Below the pieces are notes generated by a model. That model was not told the DNA's origin. It made no database searches and saw nothing but the letters and a program-made list of their open reading frames with translations. Position numbers and translations under genes: made by a program. Of a stretch of DNA of 7,703 nt, positions 1 through 7,205 are shown piece after piece; the stretch's first letter is position 1, and each line of letters begins with the position of its first letter. The DNA is from Actinomycetota bacterium (lineage in GTDB: Bacteria > Actinomycetota > Humimicrobiia > Humimicrobiales > Humimicrobiaceae). The DNA lies in NCBI GenBank assembly GCA_018894445.1, contig JAHIPJ010000110.1:1-7703 (forward strand), in the 5' to 3' direction.

Positions 1-1
1 C

Positions 2-67
2 TTTGTAGCAAGCTATATGCTGGATAAAATGCGAGGGGGATTTATTAGGGGGCTAAAGAAAAAGTAA
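2..67 (+). CDS. C-terminal tail of an upstream gene (partial)
   Basis: One frame is open from the left edge for 21 codons and ends in TAA at 65-67. The other two plus-strand frames are not obviously better, since the first has a stop at 25-27. The residues read FVASYMLDKM then RGGFIRGLKKK, a hydrophobic-to-basic ending typical of a real C-terminus, and the sequence becomes much more AT-rich straight after the stop. The fragment is too short to name a family. It could be the end of a membrane protein, but that is a guess. Confidence 0.45.
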   Translation, partial: FVASYMLDKMRGGFIRGLKKK

Positions 68-161
68 TTGAATAAATAAAAATTTAAGTCCTGTATTTGG
101 ATAGTTTCCAAAAAGTGAAAAGATGATTTAAAATTTTTTAATTATAAAACTTTTATTTCAT

Positions 162-190
162 TTGACGTCTAATATCCCGTAAAAGATAAA
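162..190 (+). promoter_or_regulatory. candidate sigma-70-type promoter for the fusion gene
   Basis: TTGACG at 162-167 matches the -35 consensus at five of six bases. It lies 17 bases before GATAAA at 185-190, which matches the -10 consensus at four of six. Transcription would start near 197, leaving a leader of about 100 bases before the ATG at 298. The rest of the 68-297 gap is AT-rich with a weak stem-loop at 96-112 (TTTGGA/TCCAAA) that lacks a following T-run. I see no gene or known riboswitch there. In such AT-rich DNA, chance matches to the -10 box are common. Confidence 0.35.
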
Positions 191-297
191 CATTAAAAAA
201 ATAATTCTTATAAATTTTTAGTTTACAAATAAAATGAAAGTATTAAGATTAGAAAAAAGTTAAATAAAATATTAATTTAAAAAAAGGAGTGCGGTAA

Positions 298-2268
298 ATG
301 AAAGGAGATTGTTCAAGTTGCGAACCTCCCCAAAAGAGTATAAATTCAAATTCCTATAAAAAGACAATTGGACCAATATCCAATCTGGAAGAATACCTGG
401 ACCCGAATTGGTGGAAAAATATTTTTAATTCAACTTATTTAAAAACTGATGGCGACGTTGTAGATGACAAACAGATTACCAAAAAAGAAATAGATTTATT
501 TATAAAAGTTCTAAATCTATCCCCGGAAGATAAAATATTAGATTTATGTTGTGGACAAGGGCGGCATTGTATTGAACTGACAAATAGAGGATTTAAGCAT
601 GTTGAAGGGCTGGACCGCTCTCATTACTTAATCCAGAGAGCAAAAAGGGAAAGCTTAATGATTAAGTTTAGAGAAGGTGATGCGAGAAAACTGCCCTATT
701 CTCCTGACACTTTTAATGTTGTAATGATTTTAGGAAATAGTTTTGGATATTTCGAAACTGCTAAAGAAGATATGCTGGTTCTTAAAGAAGTTTTAAGAGT
801 GCTAAAACCCTGGGGGCGGTTTTTGATTGATGTATCTGACGGAAATTATTTAAAAGAAAATGTTAAATCCAGATCATGGGAATGGATAAATAAAAAGTAT
901 TTTGTCTGTCGTGAGCGCTCATTATCTTTAGATAAAACTCGTTTAATTTCAAGAGAAATAGTAAATGATGTTGATAATGGTGTAATTACAGATCAATTTT
1001 ACGCTGAAAGGCTTTATACTCAGGAGGAAATAATTGAATTCCTAAAGCAAGCAGGGTTCAGTAATATAAATGTACATGGTACGATAACACCGGATTCAAA
1101 AAGAAATCAGGATCTCGGTATGACTGAAAAGCGAATTATTATTTCAGCTATTGCAAAGAAGGATTGGACACCTGTAAAAACTAAAAAACCTTATTTGAAA
1201 AACATTGTAGTTCTATTGGGCGATCCAAATAAAATTGATATTCTAAAACCGTTTTATATGTTTGATGATGATGATTTATATACTATTGATCAGCTTAAAA
1301 ATTCTTTAAGAGATATTGAAAAAGATTATAGCTACAGATTTCATTATATCACCAATCATGAGACGATGATTAAAGATCTTATTAAAATGCAGGAAAAAGG
1401 AAAGATTGATTTTGTATTTAATCTTTGTGATGAGGGATACTGTAATGATGCAACAAAGGAACTTCATGTGCCAGCTCTGCTGGATATTCTGGGAATTCCA
1501 TATACCGGGTCTGAACCACAATGCCTTGCTCATTGCTATGATAAATCACTGGTGAGGGGTATTGCAGAGGAAATGGGAATTACTATTCCGGAGGCTTTTT
1601 TTATAAAGCCTGGAGATACTTCATTCGAAATTCCTTTTGACTTCCCGATGATTATTAAACCAAATTTTGGTGATTCAAGTTTCGGAATAACTCAAAGAAA
1701 TGTGGTTTATAGTATTGAAAAAACTTTAAATGTAATTTCTGAAATAAGGGATAAACTTGGATACGATAAACCTATTCTAATTGAAGAATTTCTTTCAGGA
1801 AAAGATTTGAGTGTAGGAATAATAGGAAATTTTCCTGATTCCTATAAAGTCCTGCCAATAATAGAAGAGGATTACTCAGAACTGCCACCTGAACTACCCA
1901 GGATTTGCGGTTATGAAGCAAAGTGGCTGCAAGATTCACCATACTGGAAAATTAAATCTATTCCTGCTAAATTATCGGCAGATACCGAAAGATTTATTAT
2001 TGATTGTTCGCTGAAGTTGTTTGAAAGGCTCAGTTGTAAAGATTATGCGCGATTGGACTGGAGACTGACATCAAAGGGAGAGCCCAAACTATTGGAAGTC
2101 AACCCCAATCCAGGTTGGTGCTGGGATGGGCATTTAGCCAAAATGGCTAACATTAAAAATATATCATATAGTAAAATGCTGTTGATGATTTTAGAAGAAG
2201 CTGAAAAAAGATTTAAATCTGCAGAAAAGCTTGAATCGTTAAATTCAACAAAATTGATAGTAAAATAA
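298..2268 (+). CDS. SAM-dependent methyltransferase fused to a D-Ala-D-Ala-ligase-like ATP-grasp enzyme
   Basis: The 656-residue protein has two enzymes in one chain. Residues about 35-285 are a class I methyltransferase: SAM-binding motif LDLCCGQGRH at 81-90, acidic ribose-contact motif EGLDRS at 103-108, and EGDARKLPY at 126-134. Residues about 299-635 are a Ddl-like ATP-grasp unit: VFNLCDEGY at 373-381, ATP lysine in IIKPNFGDSSFG (K454), IEEF at 495-498, and metal ligands D587, E600 and N602. By family knowledge the ATP-grasp part joins a carboxylate to an amine through an acyl phosphate, and the other part methylates a small molecule or peptide. The real substrates are unknown. The start is firm: AAGGAG at 284-289 lies eight bases upstream, and an in-frame TAA directly precedes the ATG. 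No neighbour suggests a pathway. The protein is probably cytosolic, with no signal peptide or membrane helix. It is unlikely to be the housekeeping Ddl, because several substrate-contact residues differ. Confidence 0.88.
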   Translation: MKGDCSSCEPPQKSINSNSYKKTIGPISNLEEYLDPNWWKNIFNSTYLKTDGDVVDDKQITKKEIDLFIKVLNLSPEDKILDLCCGQGRHCIELTNRGFKHVEGLDRSHYLIQRAKRESLMIKFREGDARKLPYSPDTFNVVMILGNSFGYFETAKEDMLVLKEVLRVLKPWGRFLIDVSDGNYLKENVKSRSWEWINKKYFVCRERSLSLDKTRLISREIVNDVDNGVITDQFYAERLYTQEEIIEFLKQAGFSNINVHGTITPDSKRNQDLGMTEKRIIISAIAKKDWTPVKTKKPYLKNIVVLLGDPNKIDILKPFYMFDDDDLYTIDQLKNSLRDIEKDYSYRFHYITNHETMIKDLIKMQEKGKIDFVFNLCDEGYCNDATKELHVPALLDILGIPYTGSEPQCLAHCYDKSLVRGIAEEMGITIPEAFFIKPGDTSFEIPFDFPMIIKPNFGDSSFGITQRNVVYSIEKTLNVISEIRDKLGYDKPILIEEFLSGKDLSVGIIGNFPDSYKVLPIIEEDYSELPPELPRICGYEAKWLQDSPYWKIKSIPAKLSADTERFIIDCSLKLFERLSCKDYARLDWRLTSKGEPKLLEVNPNPGWCWDGHLAKMANIKNISYSKMLLMILEEAEKRFKSAEKLESLNSTKLIVK

Positions 2269-2277
2269 GTACCGGTA

Positions 2278-2814
2278 TTATATTCTACTCTTGATATCGT
2301 AAATAAAACCGCCGCTTAGTCCTTCAAGAGAGTGGCTCGTAACCAGAACTTTCGAATCTATTTTTTTTACAAATGATTTTAATTCTGTGAAATTATTTCT
2401 TTTGCATATTATATTTAATACCTTTATATTACCGTCTTTTCCGCTGCCATAATAACAAGTTACTCCAAAACCTTTATCACGCAAGAAATTTTCAATTTCT
2501 TCATAGTGGAATCTGGAAAAAATGTTAATGCTTAATATATCTTTGGATATTAATTGTGATATATGCATTCCTATGTATAGACCCAAAGCAAATCCTGCAG
2601 CATAGGACAAAATTATATAAATATTTATTCCTTCTTTTATGGCACGAGATATCACTGTTATTGAAATTGTAAGGCCTATTGCGGATTCAAAAAAACCTAT
2701 CAATGTGGTTAAAATCTTTTTATTTTTAACCATTAAAATTACCCTGACAGTACCAATAAGTACTAGTACAAGAATAGATATAAAAATTATTACAGACCAT
2801 AATAAAATATTCAT
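2278..2814 (-). CDS. UPF0316 membrane protein (DUF5698-DUF2179)
   Basis: This 178-residue protein has three predicted membrane helices at about 4-26, 36-57 and 65-84. A soluble C-terminal domain follows at about 104-172. The pattern fits UPF0316 proteins such as Bacillus YebE: TVRVILMVKNKK after the first helix, GFFESAIGL at 40-48, YAAGFALGLYIG at 71-82, then DUF2179 signatures GFGVTCYYGSGKDG at 115-128 and LSGGFIYDI at 166-174. Its function is unknown; DUF2179 is a small domain sometimes suggested to bind a ligand. The start is fixed because the codon two before the ATG is an in-frame stop, and the next ATG (M28) would remove helix 1. The ribosome site GAAAGG at 2829-2834 is 14 bases away, longer than usual. 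The gene runs against the fusion gene on its left and diverges from tgt on its right. Confidence 0.87.
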   Translation of the reverse strand: MNILLWSVIIFISILVLVLIGTVRVILMVKNKKILTTLIGFFESAIGLTISITVISRAIKEGINIYIILSYAAGFALGLYIGMHISQLISKDILSINIFSRFHYEEIENFLRDKGFGVTCYYGSGKDGNIKVLNIICKRNNFTELKSFVKKIDSKVLVTSHSLEGLSGGFIYDIKSRI

Positions 2815-2838
2815 TTTTTAAAGATTTACCTTTCTTAA

Positions 2839-2856
2839 TTTTATCAATCGATAAAA
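2839..2856. promoter_or_regulatory. inverted repeat in the UPF0316 leader
   Basis: TTTTATC and GATAAAA form perfect seven-base arms around AATC. The element lies just upstream of the probable ribosome site (2829-2834) of the minus-strand gene, so it would fold as a small hairpin in that mRNA leader or serve as an operator. No T-run follows closely on either strand, so it is not a convincing terminator. Its AT content makes chance a real alternative. Confidence 0.3.
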
Positions 2857-2886
2857 GCACTGATATTGTTTTTTTTAGATTAGAGT

Positions 2887-2914
2887 ATGATACTATTAAA
2901 TTTTAAAAATACAA
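2887..2914 (-). promoter_or_regulatory. candidate promoter for the UPF0316 gene
   Basis: Read on the minus strand, TTGTAT (2914-2909) is followed after 16 bases by TATCAT (2892-2887). The latter matches the -10 consensus at five of six positions, the former the -35 at only three of six. Transcription would start near 2880 and place the 2839-2856 inverted repeat inside the leader. The weak -35 and AT-rich setting keep this tentative. Confidence 0.3.
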
Positions 2915-2934
2915 ATATATTATATAATATATTT
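2913..2934. repeat. 22-bp perfect palindrome in the divergent intergenic region
   Basis: The 22 bases from 2913 to 2934 equal their own reverse complement, centred between 2923 and 2924, and consist only of A and T. The palindrome lies between the divergent UPF0316 and tgt genes and immediately upstream of the candidate -35 of the minus-strand gene. That is a reasonable place for a dimeric regulator. AT-only palindromes also arise by chance or act simply as easily melted DNA, so a regulatory role is inference. Confidence 0.4.
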
Positions 2935-3010
2935 AAAAGATCCCGACCTTATCCGATAATGTGGAATTAGACAAAATTAAAAAGTATATAATTTATTTTA
3001 AATATTTTGA

Positions 3011-4168
<1,158 letters not shown>

Positions 4169-4182
4169 AATAAATTATTTAT

Positions 4183-4210
4183 TTGCAAAATTTTTAAAAA
4201 AGTTAATAAT
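4183..4210 (+). promoter_or_regulatory. possible internal promoter before yajC
   Basis: TTGCAA at 4183-4188 and AATAAT at 4205-4210 are separated by 16 bases and match the -35 and -10 consensus at four and five of six positions. They lie in the 81-base AT-rich gap after tgt, the only sizeable gap in the cluster. This promoter would let the sec genes be made independently of tgt. No terminator-like GC stem with a T-run is visible in this gap, so read-through from tgt also seems likely. Confidence 0.25.
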
Positions 4211-4238
4211 AGTAATATTTGATTTTTAAAAAATTTTT

Positions 4239-4246
4239 AAGGGGGG
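4239..4246 (+). promoter_or_regulatory. strong G-rich ribosome binding site of yajC
   Basis: AAGGGGGG stands out in an otherwise AT-only gap and lies only three to four bases before the ATG at 4250, shorter than the usual five to nine. No other start in this frame is close by, so the site supports the chosen ATG. It is among the strongest sites in the window and may set the translation level for the coupled yajC-secD-secF genes. Confidence 0.6.
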
Positions 4247-4249
4247 AAT

Positions 4250-4657
4250 ATGAGATTATCTAAAAGGATTACAAGCATTTTAATTATCAGTATACTGGTA
4301 ATAAGTATAGGGTTTTCGGCAGTTGCCTGTCTTCCAATAGCAACATCAGAAAAAGAAGGAGCGCAAACTGCAGAGCCTGGTGGTTTTGCCGATATATTTG
4401 CAAGCTATGGGACATGGGTCTGGCTGGCAATTCTAGTGGTGGCATTTTATTTTCTACTTATAAGGCCACAGCGTACAAGATCCAAAAAAGCTCAGGAATT
4501 AATGTCCAGTCTGCAAAGAGGCGATGAAGTGGTTACCATAGGGGGTATTCATGGCAGGATTAAAGATATCAGGGAAGATGTAATTATAATAACTATTGCC
4601 AGTGGTGTTGATATAAAAATAAATAAGAGTGCTGTTTCCAAGAAGGCAAGTAAATAA
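4250..4657 (+). CDS. yajC: Sec translocon accessory protein YajC with an extra N-terminal hydrophobic segment
   Basis: YajC is a small membrane protein that joins SecD and SecF in the accessory complex of the SecYEG channel. The core is clear: a membrane helix at about 55-71 (WVWLAILVVAFYFLLI), the RPQ motif at 72-74 followed by basic residues, then the cytoplasmic domain with GDEVVTIGGIHGRI at 91-104. At 135 residues it is longer than the usual 85-115. The excess is an N-terminal segment, MRLSKRITS then a hydrophobic stretch to FSAVAC (C27), resembling a signal peptide. Cleavage could follow the AVA sequence, or C27 could be lipid-modified, though the site fits the lipobox imperfectly because residue -3 is Ala. 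If uncleaved it makes a second membrane helix. A linker rich in Glu, Ala and Gly (31-46) separates the two. The stop lies five bases before secD. Confidence 0.93.
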   Translation: MRLSKRITSILIISILVISIGFSAVACLPIATSEKEGAQTAEPGGFADIFASYGTWVWLAILVVAFYFLLIRPQRTRSKKAQELMSSLQRGDEVVTIGGIHGRIKDIREDVIIITIASGVDIKINKSAVSKKASK

Positions 4658-4662
4658 AAAAT

Positions 4663-6297
4663 ATGAGAAATAAAAAAGTTCATATAACTATTATTGCAAT
4701 ATTTATAGCAATAATAAGTGTAAGTCTTTATTATATACTTAAAGAACCAATAAATCTGGGGCTCGACCTTAAAGGCGGCACCCAGATTATTTTAAAGCCT
4801 ACAGAAAGAGGCGGAGAAGAAGTAACCACCCAATCCCTGGATAAAGCCATGCTTATTATAATGGATAGGATAGATAAGCTTGGTATTTCAGAGCCACTGG
4901 TTACTAAAGATTTATCAAAAAATATTGTGATTCAGCTTCCAGGCGTAAAGGATCCAGACAAAGCAAAAGAAATCATAGGAAAAACTGCCCAGCTTGAATT
5001 CAGACTGGTTACAGGAACATTTATCTCTATAAAGAATCAGAAATGGGACACTTTAAAATTCGATTATGAAAAGGGTGAGTTAGTAATTGATCCTGACGCC
5101 GAAAAAGTCTTACTGGTTGATGATATAAATGCATTGGTTAGCGGAAACCTGTATGAAATAGATGGAGAATTATTAAGTGATCCTGAAAGTGAAGAAATGT
5201 TGCTGGTTAAATACAGTGGAGAGGATAATCAGGAAACGGATGTAGAAGGAAGTAGCACCGGTGATGGTTCTGAAAGTAACGTAGATATTAATATTGATCC
5301 GGAAAAAGTTATAGGAAAAATAATTTATAAACCTGAAACCAGAGAATTACTGCTGGTTGATTATAAAGATGAAAGTGAATTAGGAGAAATATTAGTTGAT
5401 TCCAGAAATGATGCCGCAACATTGGTTGGGCCGGTACTTCTAACAGGGGATAAACTGGCAAAAGTTGCTGCTGGTTATGGCACAAACGGGGAGATAAGAG
5501 TTGCTCTAAGTTTTAAAGATGAGGGAGTAGAAATATTTAAAGAAATTACTTCGGAAAATATTGGCAGGAATCTGGCCATAGTGCTGGATGAGGAAATTAA
5601 ATCCGCACCATATATAAAGGTTCCAATCACGGATGGGGATGCAGAAATTACAGGTATCAGTAGTATAGAAGAAGCAAAAAATGTCGAGCTTGTTCTGCAG
5701 ACCGGTGCATTGCCTGTAAATTTGCAAATAGAAGAAAGCAGTTTTGTAGGGCCTACTCTTGGAATGGATTCTTTAAACAAAGGTTTATATGCCGGGATAA
5801 TTGGCTTTATTCTAATTATAGTATTTATGTTATTTTATTATAAGGGTTTGGGGATTTATTCGGCTTTAGGCCTGATAATCTATATTATTATATTCTGGGG
5901 AGTTATGTCAGGAATAGGTGCAGCTCTGACACTGCCGGGAATTGCCGGAATCATATTGACTATAGGAATTGCTGTGGATGCAAATGTCATTATTTTTGAA
6001 AGAATAAAAGAGGAGATATTAAAAGCTAAATCCCCGAGAATTGCTATTGGATACGGCTTTAAGAATGCGCTAAGAACTATTGTCGATTCTAATGTAACCA
6101 CTTTGATTACAGCAGCTGCATTATTTAGATTTGGTACAGGACCTATAAAAGGTTTTGCGGTTACATTAAGTCTTGGTGTGGTAATAAGTATGATAATCAG
6201 TCTTTTATTTACCAGGTCTATTATATTCCTGATGTCGGGTATCTCAAGAATAAACACGCCCGGATTTTTAGGTGTTAGGAGAAGGAGCGGTGAGTAG
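4663..6297 (+). CDS. secD: protein translocase subunit SecD with a repeat-containing insert
   Basis: SecD, an RND-family membrane protein, uses the ion gradient with SecF to pull exported proteins across the membrane. Family features: first helix at 8-27, LGLDLKGGTQ (32-41), P1-domain core up to AQLEFRLV (109-116), VGPTLG (362-367), and helices at about 373-392, 396-415, 418-440, 468-488 and 497-522. The conserved GIAVDANVIIFERIKEE (435-451) contains the charged helix-4 residues linked to ion coupling, and DSNVTTLITA (475-484) follows. At 544 residues it is longer than the roughly 400-450 typical of Gram-positive SecD. The excess lies at about 118-250, inside the exported P1 domain, and contains three copies of a 19-residue motif plus an acidic Ser/Gly linker. 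The ribosome site is weak (AAGG at 4643-4646, 16 bases off), so translational coupling to yajC is likely. The reading frame is intact. Confidence 0.95.
   Translation: MRNKKVHITIIAIFIAIISVSLYYILKEPINLGLDLKGGTQIILKPTERGGEEVTTQSLDKAMLIIMDRIDKLGISEPLVTKDLSKNIVIQLPGVKDPDKAKEIIGKTAQLEFRLVTGTFISIKNQKWDTLKFDYEKGELVIDPDAEKVLLVDDINALVSGNLYEIDGELLSDPESEEMLLVKYSGEDNQETDVEGSSTGDGSESNVDINIDPEKVIGKIIYKPETRELLLVDYKDESELGEILVDSRNDAATLVGPVLLTGDKLAKVAAGYGTNGEIRVALSFKDEGVEIFKEITSENIGRNLAIVLDEEIKSAPYIKVPITDGDAEITGISSIEEAKNVELVLQTGALPVNLQIEESSFVGPTLGMDSLNKGLYAGIIGFILIIVFMLFYYKGLGIYSALGLIIYIIIFWGVMSGIGAALTLPGIAGIILTIGIAVDANVIIFERIKEEILKAKSPRIAIGYGFKNALRTIVDSNVTTLITAAALFRFGTGPIKGFAVTLSLGVVISMIISLLFTRSIIFLMSGISRINTPGFLGVRRRSGE
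5065..5370 (+). repeat. three imperfect copies of a 19-residue motif inside SecD
   Basis: SecD residues 138-156, 168-186 and 218-236 align without gaps on the pattern G-[EK]-[LI]-x-x-x-P-[DE]-x-x-x-x-L-L-V-[DK]-[DY]. Cores are DPDAEKVLLVDD, DPESEEMLLVKY and KPETRELLLVDY. The first two copies also share a preceding Tyr-Glu (135-136, 164-165) and are 30 residues apart. A low-complexity acidic linker (about 185-212) separates copies two and three. DNA similarity is visible too, such as TGATCCTGA in copies one and two and CTGGTT in all three. Alternating short hydrophobic strands and turns suggest beta-hairpins. Confidence 0.65.
6282..6287 (+). promoter_or_regulatory. ribosome binding site of secF, supporting a TTG start
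   Basis: AAGGAG lies inside the end of secD, 13 bases before TTG at 6301. The TTG is the only usable start in this frame: the secD stop codon TAG at 6295-6297 is in the same frame, and the first internal ATG (codon 24) falls within the first membrane helix. The spacing is longer than ideal, which together with TTG suggests modest initiation or coupling to secD translation. Confidence 0.55.
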
Positions 6298-6300
6298 TAT

Positions 6301-7203
6301 TTGAGGTTCAAAAATTATAATTTTGACTTTATCGGAAAAAGTAAAATATTGATTATTATATCATTAGTGATGATAATAGCCGGTATTGCTGGTTATTTTA
6401 TTCAAGGCGGCTTTAATTTAGGCATTGACTTTCTTGGCGGCTCCTTAATGGAAGTGGAATTTACAAGAGATGTGGATGTTGCTGAGGTGCGCAGTGTTAT
6501 GAATGATATTGGTTTTGGAAATGCTATACTTCAAAGAACCGAATCAAATAGATTCATTATTAGAACTAAAGCCAAGGAGCTTGGTGTACCTATCAGTACT
6601 GAGGAAAAAAAAGAAATACTTGATTCTTTAGATGAAAAAATTGGAACAACCGGACCGCCACTTCAGGACAGAAATGTAGACCCTGGCTTTGGGAAACAAA
6701 TAACTAAAAATGCTTTTAAAGCTATTGGTATAAGTTTTGTTGGAATTTTAATATATGTCTGGATAAGATTTGAATTAAGGTTTGGGGCTGCAGCAATTTT
6801 AGCCTTAGTTCATGATGTACTGGTAACTCTTGGGGTCTATGCTATTTTAAACCGTGAAATTAATACATCAACCATAGCTGCAATACTTACTATAATTGGT
6901 TATTCGATAAATGATACCATTGTTGTTTTTGACAGAATAAGAGAAAATACTCCTATGACTGGAAAGTTAGGCTACACTAAAGTAGTAAATGATTCCATAA
7001 ATGTAACTTTATCCAGGTCCATAAATACTTCTCTTACTACATTAATTCCTATAATTTTACTTCTTATATTAGGAACTGCAGCGTTAAAGGATTTTGCTCT
7101 AGCGCTTACTGTTGGAATAGTAACTGGAACATATTCTTCTATGTTTATTGCCAGTCCTATTGTGGTAGCATGGAATAATAGATTTCCAAAGTATAAGAAA
7201 TAA
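6301..7203 (+). CDS. secF: protein translocase subunit SecF
   Basis: SecF is the partner of SecD; together they form a 12-helix ion-driven motor next to SecYEG. The 300-residue length is normal. Features: FDFIGKSK (8-15) before helix 1 (15-34), FNLGIDFLGGSLMEVEF (38-54), a periplasmic P4 domain to about 130, then helices at about 139-157, 161-183, 188-207, 244-264 and 268-290. The conserved helix-4 signature GYSINDTIVVFDRIREN is at 200-216, and HDVLVTLGVY at 171-180. The start is TTG, three bases after the secD stop. One oddity is NVDPGFG at 125-131, where most family members have a VGPxxG motif; SecD next door retains VGPTLG. The stop lies two bases before recJ. Confidence 0.96.
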   Translation: MRFKNYNFDFIGKSKILIIISLVMIIAGIAGYFIQGGFNLGIDFLGGSLMEVEFTRDVDVAEVRSVMNDIGFGNAILQRTESNRFIIRTKAKELGVPISTEEKKEILDSLDEKIGTTGPPLQDRNVDPGFGKQITKNAFKAIGISFVGILIYVWIRFELRFGAAAILALVHDVLVTLGVYAILNREINTSTIAAILTIIGYSINDTIVVFDRIRENTPMTGKLGYTKVVNDSINVTLSRSINTSLTTLIPIILLLILGTAALKDFALALTVGIVTGTYSSMFIASPIVVAWNNRFPKYKK

Positions 7204-7205
7204 CA

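Noticed and set aside
234..263. A nine-codon reading frame (MKVLRLEKS) upstream of the fusion gene, like a leader peptide.
   Set aside because: It has no ribosome site, no run of regulatory codons and no terminator hairpin after it.
2639..2821. A 60-codon plus-strand frame within the UPF0316 gene.
   Set aside because: It is antisense to a recognised family member and has no ribosome site; hydrophobic antisense frames are expected opposite membrane genes.
2839..2876. The inverted repeat 2839-2856 followed by eight T bases (2869-2876) as a plus-strand terminator.
   Set aside because: Twelve bases separate the stem from the T-run, and no plus-strand gene ends just before it.
4191..4233. The 11-base direct repeat TTTTTAAAAAA, at 4191-4201 and 4223-4233.
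   Set aside because: It consists of simple A and T runs in an AT-rich gap, so chance is sufficient.
5880..6311. A 143-codon minus-strand frame opposite the end of secD.
   Set aside because: It mirrors the membrane helices of secD, has no family resemblance and overlaps strongly conserved secD motifs.
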